Assembly: GCA_947084925.1 (NCBI GenBank)
Contig: CAMTUJ010000008.1
Coordinates: 62,001 to 126,000 of the forward strand
Direction: 5' to 3'
Source of the DNA: JAGPUQ01 sp947084925
Lineage (GTDB): Bacteria > Pseudomonadota > Gammaproteobacteria > Pseudomonadales > Porticoccaceae
DNA: 64,000 nt
In this document: piece by piece, positions 27,374-36,732 of the stretch
Numbering within the stretch: position 1 is the stretch's first letter
How the letters are laid out: every line of letters begins with the position of its first letter
Made by a program: the position numbers and the translations under genes
Notes under the pieces: model-generated
Database searches by the model: none
What the model was told of the DNA's origin: nothing
What the model saw: only the letters and a program-made list of their open reading frames with translations

Positions 27374-29833
27374 ATGGACGAATCCGAAAATCTTCGGCCT
27401 TTACGGCTCCTGATCGTCGAGGACAGTGAAGATGATGCGGTATTGCTGGTGCAACACCTGGAGCGTGGTGGCTTCGCGATTGAATGGCTGCGGGTGGAGG
27501 ATGAAGCAGCGCTGGTGCTAGCCCTGGATCAGTTTTGGGACTTGGTGCTGTCGGACTACGCGATGCCGGGTTTCAGCGGCGTGCGTGCGCTGAAGCTGGT
27601 GCGGGAGCGGGATCCGGATGTGCCGCTCATTTTCGTGTCCGGCAATCTCGGCGAGGACGCGGCGGTCGAAGCCATGCGCACCGGTGCCCAGGACTATGTC
27701 ATGAAGGACAATCTGGCGCGCCTGATCCCGGCCATCGATCGCGAGTTGCGGGAGGCTGGTCTGCGCCGCGAGAGCCGGCTGGCGGATCAGGAGTTGCGCC
27801 AGTTGTCCCAGGCGGTGAATCAGGCCGCCGATGCGGTCTTCATCACGGATCGGGAGGGCCGCATCGAGTACACCAATCCCGCTTTCCTGACTCTGACGGG
27901 CTACCTGGCCGGCGAGGTATTGGGCCGGCGCCCCAATCTGTTGCGTTCCGGCCAGCATGAGAACGCTGTGTACAGTGCGTTGTGGAAGTGCGTTACCGCC
28001 GGGCTGACCTACGAGGGAGTATTCATCAACCGGCGCAAGGACGGAACGCTGTTTCACGAGCACAAGGTGATTGCGCCCCTGTTGGACGAGCTGGGGGAGA
28101 TCACCCACTTCGTTTCCACCGGCCGCGATATCACCGCCCGGGTGGAAGCGGAGCGGGAGCGCACCCGACTGGCATCCATTCTGGAGGTGACGCCCGATCT
28201 GGTCGCCACCATGGCGCCTGATGGTGCGCTGCATTATCTGAATGGCGCAGGGCGCCGGCTGCTCGGTCTGGATTCCGATGCCGACCTGACCGGACGCCAT
28301 ATTCGCGATCTGTTTCCAGAACATGTAACAGAACAGCTGCTGATGGACGCTTTCCCCGTAGCCAGTCGCGAGGGTTTCTGGTCCGGCGAGACCGCCGCGT
28401 GGGGGCCTGAAGGCGCGGGGCAAATCCCGCTCTCCCAAGTGGTCCTGGCGCACCGCGATGGGGGTGGCGCGATCGATTACCTGTCCACAGTCGCGCGCGA
28501 CATTTCCGAACGCAAGCGCTTTGAAGCCGAGTTGCAACACCAGGCCACTCATGATCGTCTGACGGGATTGCCCAACCGCTTCCTGCTCGCCGACCGCCTC
28601 GCGGCGGAACTGGCCCATGTGCGTCGGCACGGTGGGTATACAGTGGTGATGTTTCTCGATCTCGACAATTTCAAGCGCATCAACGATAGCCTCGGCCATT
28701 CCGTGGGTGATTCCGTGCTGCAACAGGTGGCAGCGCGGCTGCTGTCTTCCTTGCGGCCCACCGACACCGTGGCGCGCCAGGGCGGCGACGAATTCACCGT
28801 GGTGGTTGGCGATTTGAACCGGGTCGAGGATGTGCTCGCGGTATTGCGCAAAATACGCTTGGCGTTCAACGACCCCGTCAGTGCCGGCGGTCAGGAGGTG
28901 TTCGTCACTCTCAGTATCGGCTTGGCGCTCTTTCCCCACGACGGCGACGGTGTCGAGGATCTGCTGCGCAACGCCGATCTCGCCATGTACCAGGCCAAGG
29001 GGGCGGGGCGCAACCAGTACCGCTTCTTCGCCCCCGAGATGGACTCCCGTGGTCACGAACTGCTGGCATTGGAGGCGGATCTGCGGCGCGCATTGGAGCG
29101 CGATCAGTTCGAGTTACATTATCAGCCTCAGGTGGATCTGCGCAGTGGCCGGGTCGTGGCGCTGGAGGCACTGCTGCGCTGGCGTCGCCCGGAGCGCGGA
29201 CTGGTCCCGCCGGCAGGGTTTCTGCCGCTACTGGAAGATAGTGGGCTCATCGTGGCGGTGGGGGAGTGGGTTTTGCGCCGTGCCTGTGCCGATGCACGTT
29301 CCTGGCGCGAGTCCCGGCAGCGCCCGCTGCGCGTGTCGGTCAATGTGTCAGCCCTTCAGTTCGCCGACCCCGAACTGCCCGCCACCGTGCAGCGGATTCT
29401 GACCGAGGAGCAGATGCCGGTCGGCGGTCTCGAGCTGGAGATTACCGAAAATCTGATGATGCGCGATCCGGTCCTGACCGGTACGACGCTGCACGCGCTG
29501 CACACGTTGGGCGTCCGGGTTGCGATCGATGACTTCGGCATCGGTTATTCGTCGCTGTCCTATCTCAAACACTTCCCGCTCGATGTGCTGAAGATCGATC
29601 AAACATTCGTGCGGGATCTGACCCGGGATCCAGGCGATGCCATCATCGTGGACGCCAGTATCTCGCTGGGCCATAAACTGGGGTTCGAGGTGGTGGCCGA
29701 AGGCGTGGAGACCCAGGAGCAACTGGATTTTCTGCGCGCCCAGGGTTGCGACGTGGCGCAGGGCTACCATTTCAGCCGACCGGTGCCCGCGTCCGAAGTG
29801 CCGGCGCTGCTGTCGCAGCACTGGCAGTGGTAG
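27374..29833 (+). CDS. REC-PAS-PAS-GGDEF-EAL cyclic-di-GMP signalling protein
   Basis: 819 residues. A receiver domain (Asp61 in LSDYAMPG) is followed by two PAS domains (about 135-255 and 260-385). A GGDEF diguanylate cyclase domain has an intact GGDEF at 470-474 and an RPTD inhibitory site five residues before it. The EAL phosphodiesterase domain has intact EAL (598-600), EITENL, IDDFGIGYSSLSYL and VVAEGVET. Both catalytic sites look active, so it may make or break c-di-GMP depending on input. CAGGAG lies 8 bases before ATG 27374. Third gene of the kinase operon, so the pathway probably feeds c-di-GMP control. Confidence 0.93.
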   Translation: MDESENLRPLRLLIVEDSEDDAVLLVQHLERGGFAIEWLRVEDEAALVLALDQFWDLVLSDYAMPGFSGVRALKLVRERDPDVPLIFVSGNLGEDAAVEAMRTGAQDYVMKDNLARLIPAIDRELREAGLRRESRLADQELRQLSQAVNQAADAVFITDREGRIEYTNPAFLTLTGYLAGEVLGRRPNLLRSGQHENAVYSALWKCVTAGLTYEGVFINRRKDGTLFHEHKVIAPLLDELGEITHFVSTGRDITARVEAERERTRLASILEVTPDLVATMAPDGALHYLNGAGRRLLGLDSDADLTGRHIRDLFPEHVTEQLLMDAFPVASREGFWSGETAAWGPEGAGQIPLSQVVLAHRDGGGAIDYLSTVARDISERKRFEAELQHQATHDRLTGLPNRFLLADRLAAELAHVRRHGGYTVVMFLDLDNFKRINDSLGHSVGDSVLQQVAARLLSSLRPTDTVARQGGDEFTVVVGDLNRVEDVLAVLRKIRLAFNDPVSAGGQEVFVTLSIGLALFPHDGDGVEDLLRNADLAMYQAKGAGRNQYRFFAPEMDSRGHELLALEADLRRALERDQFELHYQPQVDLRSGRVVALEALLRWRRPERGLVPPAGFLPLLEDSGLIVAVGEWVLRRACADARSWRESRQRPLRVSVNVSALQFADPELPATVQRILTEEQMPVGGLELEITENLMMRDPVLTGTTLHALHTLGVRVAIDDFGIGYSSLSYLKHFPLDVLKIDQTFVRDLTRDPGDAIIVDASISLGHKLGFEVVAEGVETQEQLDFLRAQGCDVAQGYHFSRPVPASEVPALLSQHWQW

Positions 29834-29893
29834 GCAGATGCCGCCCGAGCCGACCGCGCGCCGCATTCCGCACCCGCCCGGGCGAGAGTGCCC

Positions 29894-30898
29894 ATGAGCC
29901 GGCTCAGCGCCATTCCCGTTTCGGTTCTGGATCTGGCACCCGTCCGCGCCGACGGCGATGCCGGCAGCGCCCTGCGCGACGCCCTCGATCTTGCGCGCTG
30001 TGCCGAGGAACTGGGCTACACCCGCTTCTGGGTCGCCGAGCACCACAACATGGACGGCATCGCCAGCTCCGCGCCGGCGGTGCTGATCGCCCACCTCGCG
30101 GCCGGCACCACGCGGCTGCGCCTGGGCGCGGGCGGAGTGATGCTCCCCAACCATCCGCCGCTGGTGGTGGCCGAACAGTTCGGCACCCTGGATGCGCTGC
30201 ATCCGGGCCGCATCGACCTCGGGCTCGGGCGCGCGCCCGGCACCGATCCGCTCACCGCGCGTGCATTGCGCCGGGACCGCCCCGGTGGGGTGGAGGATTT
30301 CCCCACCGAAGTCGCGCAAGTGCGGCGCCTGCTGGGGCCGGCGCAGGCAGGGCAGCCGTTGCAGGCGATACCGGGAACGAACAGCGGTGTCGCCATCTGG
30401 CTGCTGGGGTCGAGCCTCTACAGCGCCCGGCTGGCGGCCGCGCTCGGCCTGCCCTACGCCTTCGCTTCGCATTTCGCGCCGCACCATCTGGAAGAGGCGC
30501 TCGCGCTTTACCGGCGCAATTTTCAACCGTCGCCCGCGCTGGCACAGCCCTATGCGATGGCGGGCGTACCGCTGATCGCGGCGCCGACCGACGCGGAAGC
30601 CGAATACCTCGCCACCAGCCTGAAGCAGCGCGCGCTGGCGCTGCTGCGCGGTCAGAGTCTGCGCCTGCGACCGCCGGTGGCGGATCTCGATGCGCTCTGG
30701 TCGCCGGGCGAGCGGGCGGCGGTGCAGGGGCTGCTGGGCCTCGCCGCCATCGGCGGGCGCGAGCCGGTGTGTGCCCAGCTTGAAAACCTGCTCGCGCGGA
30801 TCGGCGTGGACGAACTGATGTTCACCTGCGATATCCATGACCAGAGCCTGCGCCGCCGTGCGCTGGCGCTGTTGATGCAGTGGCGCGCGGACGCCTGA
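29894..30898 (+). CDS. Luciferase-like (LLM class) flavin-dependent oxidoreductase
   Basis: TIM-barrel flavoprotein of the bacterial-luciferase superfamily, MsnO8-like subgroup, 334 residues. Characteristic stretches are SVLDLAPVRADGDAG, YTRFWVAEHHNMDGIASSAP, GAGGVMLPNHPPLVVAEQFG and GRIDLGLGRAPGTD. It probably uses FMNH2 or F420-like chemistry on an unknown substrate. ATG 29894 is chosen over a GTG two codons upstream. Neighbours give no pathway clue. Confidence 0.88.
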   Translation: MSRLSAIPVSVLDLAPVRADGDAGSALRDALDLARCAEELGYTRFWVAEHHNMDGIASSAPAVLIAHLAAGTTRLRLGAGGVMLPNHPPLVVAEQFGTLDALHPGRIDLGLGRAPGTDPLTARALRRDRPGGVEDFPTEVAQVRRLLGPAQAGQPLQAIPGTNSGVAIWLLGSSLYSARLAAALGLPYAFASHFAPHHLEEALALYRRNFQPSPALAQPYAMAGVPLIAAPTDAEAEYLATSLKQRALALLRGQSLRLRPPVADLDALWSPGERAAVQGLLGLAAIGGREPVCAQLENLLARIGVDELMFTCDIHDQSLRRRALALLMQWRADA

Positions 30899-30959
30899 AC
30901 GGAGCCGGAACGGGCTCTGCTACCATCGCGGGCTCTTGATTGGTGGGTTTGTCATCCTG

Positions 30960-31715
30960 ATGCCGGAACTGACCATCCCCGTGATCAGCCTGCTGGTGGG
31001 CGTGGCTTTCTGCGCCGGCTTTGTGTCGTCGATGGCCGGGGCGGGCGGGCTCATCACGCTGCCCGCGCTGCTCTGGGCCGGTCTGCCGCCGCTGGCCGCG
31101 CTGGGGAGCAACAAGGTGCAGAGCGCGCTCGGCACCCTCGTCTCGACCATCAAGTTCGTGCGCTCCGGGCATCTGGAGCTGCGCGCCGCCCGCACCGGAT
31201 TGCTGATGGCCAGTGGCGGCGCGGTGCTCGGCACCTGGGTCGTCCAGCGTCTGTCGAACGCCGTGCTGGAACCCCTGCTGCCGCTGTTGATGATCGCCAT
31301 CGCGCTGTATTTTTTGATCTCACCCCGGATCGGGGACGAGGACGCGCCCCGGCGGGTGTCTCCGCGCGTTTTCGACTACGCTGGCGCGCCGGCAATGGGC
31401 TTCTACGGCGGCTTCTTTGGTCCCGGCATGGGATCGGTTTTTCCGTTTCTGCTGGTCAGTCTGCGCGGCTACAACCTGCGCAAGGCCACCGCCCACACCA
31501 AAGCGCTGGTGCTGGCCATCAACGGGACCTCGGCGCTGCTGTTTGCGGCGACCGATCGGGTGGTCTGGGGTCTGGCGCTGACCATGGCCGCCGCCCAGAT
31601 GCTGGGCGCCTGGTTCGGGTCGGGACTGGTGATCCGGCGCGGCACCCGGCTGGTGCAGCCGGTGATCGTGGTGGTCACCGCTGCCGTCGCGGCGCGTCTG
31701 CTGTGGATGCGGTAA
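30960..31715 (+). CDS. TauE/SafE-family (TSUP) membrane permease
   Basis: 251 residues with about eight transmembrane helices in two repeats. Each half carries the TSUP signature: GFVSSMAGAGGLITLPALL in the first, GFYGGFFGPGMGSVFPFLL in the second. The family moves sulfite, sulfoacetate or other small organic anions across the inner membrane; the substrate here is unknown. ATG 30960 is preferred; an upstream TTG at 30936 would add eight residues. It sits between the flavin oxidoreductase and an AI-2E-type permease. Confidence 0.88.
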   Translation: MPELTIPVISLLVGVAFCAGFVSSMAGAGGLITLPALLWAGLPPLAALGSNKVQSALGTLVSTIKFVRSGHLELRAARTGLLMASGGAVLGTWVVQRLSNAVLEPLLPLLMIAIALYFLISPRIGDEDAPRRVSPRVFDYAGAPAMGFYGGFFGPGMGSVFPFLLVSLRGYNLRKATAHTKALVLAINGTSALLFAATDRVVWGLALTMAAAQMLGAWFGSGLVIRRGTRLVQPVIVVVTAAVAARLLWMR

Positions 31716-31746
31716 TGGCCTGACAGGGCGCAAAAAACATCAGGAG

Positions 31747-32844
31747 ATGACCATGGGTTTCAGATTGTCCGTCGCCGCGCGGTTTCTGCTCTACACCGCC
31801 GCGTTCATCGTGGTGGTGGCCGGAATGAAGGCGGCAGCCTCGCTGCTGGTGCCCTTCCTGCTGTCCATTTTCATCGCGCTCATCTGCGTGCCGCCGGTCG
31901 CCTGGCTCAAGGGACGCGGCTTGCCGGGCTGGGCGGCCATTGCGGTGATGGTGTTGGCGATCATCATTGCCGCCGCCCTGGTGGGCACCCTGGTCGGCAC
32001 CTCGATCCGGGATTTCCGCACCGATCTGCCGTTCTACGAGAAGCGGCTCATCGAGATGACGGCGGGCTTGCAGCAATGGCTCGCGGGGCACGGGATGGTG
32101 TTCGATATCGGCGACTGGCGCGACAGCGTCAACCCCGGCGCGGTGATGCAGCTTGCCGGCAATACGCTGGCGTCGCTGGGCAGTCTCACCACCAACGGCT
32201 TCATGATCCTGATCACGGTGGTGTTCATCCTTGCCGAGCAGGTGGGGTTTCGCGACAAGCTCGCCCAGGCGCGCAGCGTCCCGCGCGACTCGCTCGCGGC
32301 GATCGGCCGCTTTACCGAGAGCGTCAATCACTACGTCGGACTCAAAACCTTGACCAGCCTGCTCACCGGTGTGCTGGTGGGGCTGGCGCTGTGGCTGCTG
32401 GGTGTCGGCTATCCGGTGATGTGGGCGCTGCTCACCTTTCTGCTCAATTTCGTGCCCACCATCGGGTCGATTCTGGCGGCGGCACCGCCGGTGCTGCTGG
32501 CGCTGGTGCAGGTCGGGCCGGTGACGGCGGGGCTCGCCGCCGGCATTCAGATCGTCATCAATGTGGTGATCGGCAATGTCCTGGAGCCGCGCTGGATGGG
32601 CCGCGGACTCAACCTGTCGTCGCTGGTGGTGTTCCTGTCCCTGGTGTTCTGGGGCTGGGTGCTGGGGCCGATCGGCATGCTGCTTTCGGTTCCGCTCACC
32701 ATCCTGGTCAAGATCGCGCTGGAGAGCGATCCCGGCACCCGCTGGATCGGCGTGATGCTCGGTCAGGGCGTGGCGTTGGTGCCCGTGGCGGCGACCGAGC
32801 CTGAGCCGCAGCCGCCGGAGCACAAACCCGACGCCGGGCAATGA
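31747..32844 (+). CDS. AI-2E-family (PerM/TqsA) membrane permease
   Basis: 365 residues with the typical layout: two to three N-terminal helices, a long periplasmic or amphipathic segment (RDFRTDLPFYEKRLIEM), then the conserved C-terminal block NFVPTIGSILAAAPPVLLAL and NVLEPRWMGRGLNLSSLVVF. The family includes the AI-2 exporter TqsA and Na+/H+ antiporters, so the substrate cannot be fixed. CAGGAG precedes ATG 31747; a second ATG lies two codons on. The tail is Pro/Glu-rich (TEPEPQPPEHKPDAGQ). Confidence 0.9.
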   Translation: MTMGFRLSVAARFLLYTAAFIVVVAGMKAAASLLVPFLLSIFIALICVPPVAWLKGRGLPGWAAIAVMVLAIIIAAALVGTLVGTSIRDFRTDLPFYEKRLIEMTAGLQQWLAGHGMVFDIGDWRDSVNPGAVMQLAGNTLASLGSLTTNGFMILITVVFILAEQVGFRDKLAQARSVPRDSLAAIGRFTESVNHYVGLKTLTSLLTGVLVGLALWLLGVGYPVMWALLTFLLNFVPTIGSILAAAPPVLLALVQVGPVTAGLAAGIQIVINVVIGNVLEPRWMGRGLNLSSLVVFLSLVFWGWVLGPIGMLLSVPLTILVKIALESDPGTRWIGVMLGQGVALVPVAATEPEPQPPEHKPDAGQ

Positions 32845-32883
32845 ACCGGCGGTCGGCGCCGCCATTGGCGGCGCGCCGCGCGG

Positions 32884-33285
32884 TCAGGGCCCGGCGGCGT
32901 GGAGGATCGGCGCGATGATCGCATCCTCGTCCATTTTCGACACCGTGGACCAGCGCCGCTCGGCGCCGCGAAACAGGATCAGCGTCCCGGCGAGGGTCGC
33001 ATTCAGATACTTGAGCACGCGTTTCTGGTGATCGTAGTCGACCCACAGGATGTTCAGGTCGGCTTCCGGATGCTGCTTCTGGAAGCTGTCCAGTAGCGCG
33101 CGCTGCGCCCGGCAGGCGGGGCAGCCGGGTCCGGTGACGGCCACCAGAATCAGGGCATTTTCGTCCTGCAAGGCCCGGAAACGCTTGTTGGTATAGGGTC
33201 CGGTCGAGGGCGCGGCGGTCGCTGCCGCGGTCGCCAGCGCGAGCAGGGCGGCGAGCCAGAAGCGACGGGCGGGAAGTGCGGACAT
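32884..33285 (-). CDS. Exported thioredoxin-fold protein with a CPAC site
   Basis: 133 residues. A signal peptide (RRFWLAALLALATAAATAA, cut near residue 25) leads to a thioredoxin-like domain. The active-site pair is Cys55-Pro-Ala-Cys58 in TGPGCPACRAQ, followed by LDSFQKQHPEADLNILWVDYD and a TLILFRGAERRW strand with the cis-Pro position replaced. It is likely a periplasmic thiol-disulfide protein. It lies downstream of the TVP38-flavoprotein fusion on the same strand, which makes a redox partnership conceivable but unproven. Confidence 0.85.
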   Translation of the reverse strand: MSALPARRFWLAALLALATAAATAAPSTGPYTNKRFRALQDENALILVAVTGPGCPACRAQRALLDSFQKQHPEADLNILWVDYDHQKRVLKYLNATLAGTLILFRGAERRWSTVSKMDEDAIIAPILHAAGP

Positions 33286-33393
33286 CGGAGAGTCTCCTGC
33301 GGTGGGGTCGTGAGCGGTCGGGGCGCCGGAAGTTGATTGTAGCGCCGCTCCAGCGTATCACCCGAGCGCCTGTGCCGGCTTGTTTGCCGCGCT

Positions 33394-35535
33394 TCAGCGC
33401 CGTCGCCAGCGGTGAAAGCGCGCCACCCAGCGCAGCAGGGCCGCGGGCTGGTGGGTCTGTTTCCAGCGCCCGGCGGCGTATTTGCCGGCTTCCGCCAGAG
33501 TGGGATAGATGTGGATGGTGCCGAGGATCTTGTTGAGTCCGATGCGCTGGCGCATCGCCAGCACGAATTCGGCGATCAGTTCCCCCGCGTGCGCGCCGAC
33601 GATGGTGGCACCCAGAATGCGGTCGCGGCCGGGTACCGTGAGCACTTTGACGAAGCCGTCGGTGGCGCCCTCGGCGATGGCGCGATCCAGGTCCGCCAGA
33701 GGATATCGCGTGACTTCGTGGGGAACGCCGCGCGCTTTCGCCTCGGCCTCGTTGAGTCCCACGCGCGCCGCTTCGGGGTCGGTGAAGGTGGCCCAGGGAA
33801 TCACCGAATGGTCGACCCGGAACTTGCCGCCGCGCAGTCTCAACAAGGGCGCGAACAGGGCATTCACCGCGCAGTACCAGGCCATGTGCGCGGCGGTGTG
33901 GGTGAATTGATAGGGCCCGGCGACATCGCCGCAGGCGTAGATGTTGGGAAAGCTGGTTTGCAGGAATTCGTTCACTGCAATGGTGTTGCCGGTTTTCACG
34001 CCGAGTTCCTCCAGGCCGTAACCTTCGAGACGGGCGGCGCGGCCCACGGCGACCAGGATCTGGTCACAGGGAATCCGGAGCTCCAGTCCGGCGCGGGCGC
34101 AGATCAGGGTTTTTTGATCGGCGATCATCGCGACGCGGATCGCCCGGGTATCCAGCAGCACAGTGATGCCTTCGGCGGCAAACCGCGCCTGCAGGGTGTC
34201 CGATACCTCGGGGTCTTCGCGGATCAGCAGGCGCGGCAGCATTTCCACCTGGGTGACCTCGCTGCCCAGGCGGGCGAAGGCCTGCGCCAGTTCGCAGCCG
34301 ATGGGACCGCCGCCCAGCACCACCAGGCGCGGCGGCAGTTCGCGCAGCTCCCAAAGGTTGTCGGACGTGAGATAGCCGGCTTCCGCGAGGCCCGGCAGCG
34401 GCGGCACGAAGGGTCGCGCGCCGGTGGCGAGCACGATATTGGGCGCGCTCAGACGCTGGCCATCGACTTCCACCGTCCAGGGATCGACCAGCCGGGCATG
34501 GCCCCGCAGGCACTCGACGCCGAGCGCTTCGTAACGCGCCACCGAATCATGAGGTTCGACAGCCCGGATCACCTCCCGCACCCGGGCCATGACCCGCGCG
34601 AAATCCGGCACGGCCTGCACGGCAGCGAAACCGAATTCCTCGGCGCGGCCGAGTTCGTGGGCAAGCTTCGCCGCGCGCAGCAGCGCTTTCGAAGGCACGC
34701 AGCCGGTATTGAGGCAGTCGCCGCCCATCCGGTGCGCTTCGATCAGCGTGACCTTCGCTTTCACCGCCGCGGCGATATAGGCACTCACCAGGCCGGCGCT
34801 GCCGGCGCCGATCACGATCAGGTTGCGGTCGAAGCGTTTGGGTTTGGTGAAGCCCGCGTATTGGCGTCGCGCCCGGATGCGCGCCACGAGCGTGCGGGCA
34901 AGCAGCGGAAACAGGCCCAGCAGCGCGAACGCCCCGAGCAACCGCGGCGAGAGAATACCGGTGGGCGATGCCAGTTGGCCGAGCTGGGTGCCGGCGTTCA
35001 CATAGACCAGCGTCGCGGGCAACATCCCGAGCTGGCTCACCCAGTAGAAGGTCCGGGTGCGCATCGCGGTCAGGCCGAGCAGCAGGTTGATGACAAAGAA
35101 CGGAAACAGCGGCACCAGGCGCAGGGTGAACAGGTAAAACGCGCCGTCGCGAGCGATGCCGGCATCGATGGCCTGGAGACGGCTTCCGTAGCGGGACTGG
35201 ATGGGATCGCGAACGAGGTAACGCGCGGTCAGAAACGCCAGGGTGGCGCCAAGGCTCGATGCGAAGGAGACCAGCAGCGTCGCCCACAGCAAGCCGAAGA
35301 TGGCGCCGGCGGCAAGGGTGAGTACGGTCGCCCCCGGCAGCGAGAGAGCGGTGGCCACCACATACAGGGCGAAGAACAATGCGGTACACAGGAACGGATG
35401 CGCGTCCCGGTAACCCACCAGGGTCGCGCGCTGGCTCTGCAGGTATTCGAACGACAGCCAGTGGCCGAGATCGAGCGCAAGAAAGGCGATCACGGCCAGG
35501 CCGACGAGCATCCAGAGGGCAAGACGTTTGGTCAT
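33394..35535 (-). CDS. TVP38/DedA-type membrane domain fused to a flavoprotein disulfide reductase
   Basis: 713 residues. The first 230 form a TVP38/TMEM64 (SNARE-associated) membrane domain (ALSLPGATVLTLAAGAIFG, RLVPLFPFFVINLLLGL). From residue 238 a pyridine-nucleotide disulfide reductase follows: FAD motif VIGAGSAGL, redox pair Cys274/Cys279 (GGDCLNTGCVPSK), NADH motif VVLGGGPIGCE, second FAD motif YACGDVAG and C-terminal HIYPTLAE. It resembles mercuric reductase and dihydrolipoamide dehydrogenase, but no MerA metal-binding Cys pair is at the end. The physiological substrate is unknown. ATG 35535 was chosen because the hydrophobic domain starts there. Confidence 0.88.
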   Translation of the reverse strand: MTKRLALWMLVGLAVIAFLALDLGHWLSFEYLQSQRATLVGYRDAHPFLCTALFFALYVVATALSLPGATVLTLAAGAIFGLLWATLLVSFASSLGATLAFLTARYLVRDPIQSRYGSRLQAIDAGIARDGAFYLFTLRLVPLFPFFVINLLLGLTAMRTRTFYWVSQLGMLPATLVYVNAGTQLGQLASPTGILSPRLLGAFALLGLFPLLARTLVARIRARRQYAGFTKPKRFDRNLIVIGAGSAGLVSAYIAAAVKAKVTLIEAHRMGGDCLNTGCVPSKALLRAAKLAHELGRAEEFGFAAVQAVPDFARVMARVREVIRAVEPHDSVARYEALGVECLRGHARLVDPWTVEVDGQRLSAPNIVLATGARPFVPPLPGLAEAGYLTSDNLWELRELPPRLVVLGGGPIGCELAQAFARLGSEVTQVEMLPRLLIREDPEVSDTLQARFAAEGITVLLDTRAIRVAMIADQKTLICARAGLELRIPCDQILVAVGRAARLEGYGLEELGVKTGNTIAVNEFLQTSFPNIYACGDVAGPYQFTHTAAHMAWYCAVNALFAPLLRLRGGKFRVDHSVIPWATFTDPEAARVGLNEAEAKARGVPHEVTRYPLADLDRAIAEGATDGFVKVLTVPGRDRILGATIVGAHAGELIAEFVLAMRQRIGLNKILGTIHIYPTLAEAGKYAAGRWKQTHQPAALLRWVARFHRWRRR

Positions 35536-35704
35536 GGTCGTGGTCGGGTCCGTCACTGTCGGTACGAGAGGGTCGATGCGGCAAACCTGGGTATGCCCGC
35601 GATACGCCCGCTCTCCGCGGACCATGGTCGCGGCCCGGACCGCATTCATTACGCGCGGATACCGGGGGTGCTAGAGTGCCAACCCATCCGGTCGGGAACG
35701 CGTC

Positions 35705-36367
35705 ATGTCCAAGCAGAGCATCCAGCTCACGCCCGAACTTTACACGTATCTGCTCGAGGTCTCGCTGCGGGAGTCGGATCTGTTGCAGGAGTTGCGCGAC
35801 CGCACCCGCCAGATGCCGGAAGCCAGAATGCAGATCGCGCCCGAGCAGGGTCAGTTCATGACGCTGCTGGCGCGCTTGCTGGGGGTGCGGCAGGCGCTGG
35901 AGATCGGCGTCTTCACGGGCTACAGCGCGCTCTGCGTGGCGTCCGCGCTGCCCGCCGATGGCCGTTTGATCGCCTGCGACATCAGCGCCGAATACACCCG
36001 CATTGCGCGGGAATACTGGGCCCGCGCCGGCGTCGCCGACCGCATCGACCTGCGCCTTGCCCCCGCGTCCGAAACCCTGGCGACGCTGCTCGCCGAGGGC
36101 GCCGCGGGCAGCTTCGACCTCGCCTTCATCGATGCCGACAAGACCGGCTACGCCGGCTACTACGAACAGTGTCTGGCGCTGCTGCGGCCGGGCGGACTGA
36201 TCGTGGTCGATAACGTGTTGTGGGATGGCCGGGTGCTGGATACGGCGACCGCCGATGCCGACACGCGCGCGATCCGGGCGTTCAATCGCCGTATCCACAG
36301 GGATGTGCGGGTGGACCTGAGCCTGGTGCCGATCGGCGACGGGCTCAGCCTGCTGCGCAAACGCTGA
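35705..36367 (+). CDS. SAM-dependent O-methyltransferase (caffeoyl-CoA/catechol type)
   Basis: 220 residues of the class I, family 3 O-methyltransferases. The SAM-binding region is EIGVFTGYSALCVASALP (residues 74-91), and the metal-site Asp is in AFIDADKTGY and VDNVLWDGRV. These Mg2+-dependent enzymes methylate catechol-like hydroxyls. The substrate is not evident. It is divergent from the flavoprotein fusion and 19 bases upstream of the SMR pump gene, so the two are probably co-transcribed. Confidence 0.9.
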   Translation: MSKQSIQLTPELYTYLLEVSLRESDLLQELRDRTRQMPEARMQIAPEQGQFMTLLARLLGVRQALEIGVFTGYSALCVASALPADGRLIACDISAEYTRIAREYWARAGVADRIDLRLAPASETLATLLAEGAAGSFDLAFIDADKTGYAGYYEQCLALLRPGGLIVVDNVLWDGRVLDTATADADTRAIRAFNRRIHRDVRVDLSLVPIGDGLSLLRKR

Positions 36368-36386
36368 CCGGCCGCAACGGCGCGCC

Positions 36387-36716
36387 ATGCACTGGCTGTA
36401 TCTCGCGTTGGCCATCGTCGCCGAGGTGGTCGCCACTTCGGCGCTGAAGGCCGCGGAAGGCTTCACCCGGCCCTGGCCTGCGCTGTTCGTGGTGCTGGGC
36501 TACGGGGTCGCGTTTTATTTTTTGTCGCTGACCCTGAAAGTTGTCCCGGTGGGGGTCGCCTATGCCATCTGGTCCGGAGTCGGGACCGCGCTGATCGCCG
36601 TGATCGGCTGGGTACTGTTCGGCCAGACCCTGGATGTCGCGGCCCTGATCGGACTCGCCCTGATCGTGGCCGGCGTCGCGGTGTTGCAGGTTTTTTCCCG
36701 CTCCCTGGGCGGCTGA
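36387..36716 (+). CDS. Small multidrug resistance (SMR) family transporter
   Basis: 109 residues with four transmembrane helices. The essential membrane glutamate is in helix 1 (LYLALAIVAEVVATSALKAAEG), with GVAYAIWSGVG in helix 3 and a normal length for the family. It looks closer to EmrE/QacE drug/proton antiporters than to Gdx guanidinium exporters, but that split is hard to call by eye. It converges on the lytic transglycosylase gene. Confidence 0.9.
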   Translation: MHWLYLALAIVAEVVATSALKAAEGFTRPWPALFVVLGYGVAFYFLSLTLKVVPVGVAYAIWSGVGTALIAVIGWVLFGQTLDVAALIGLALIVAGVAVLQVFSRSLGG

Positions 36717-36732
36717 AGCCCGCTGCGGGAAG

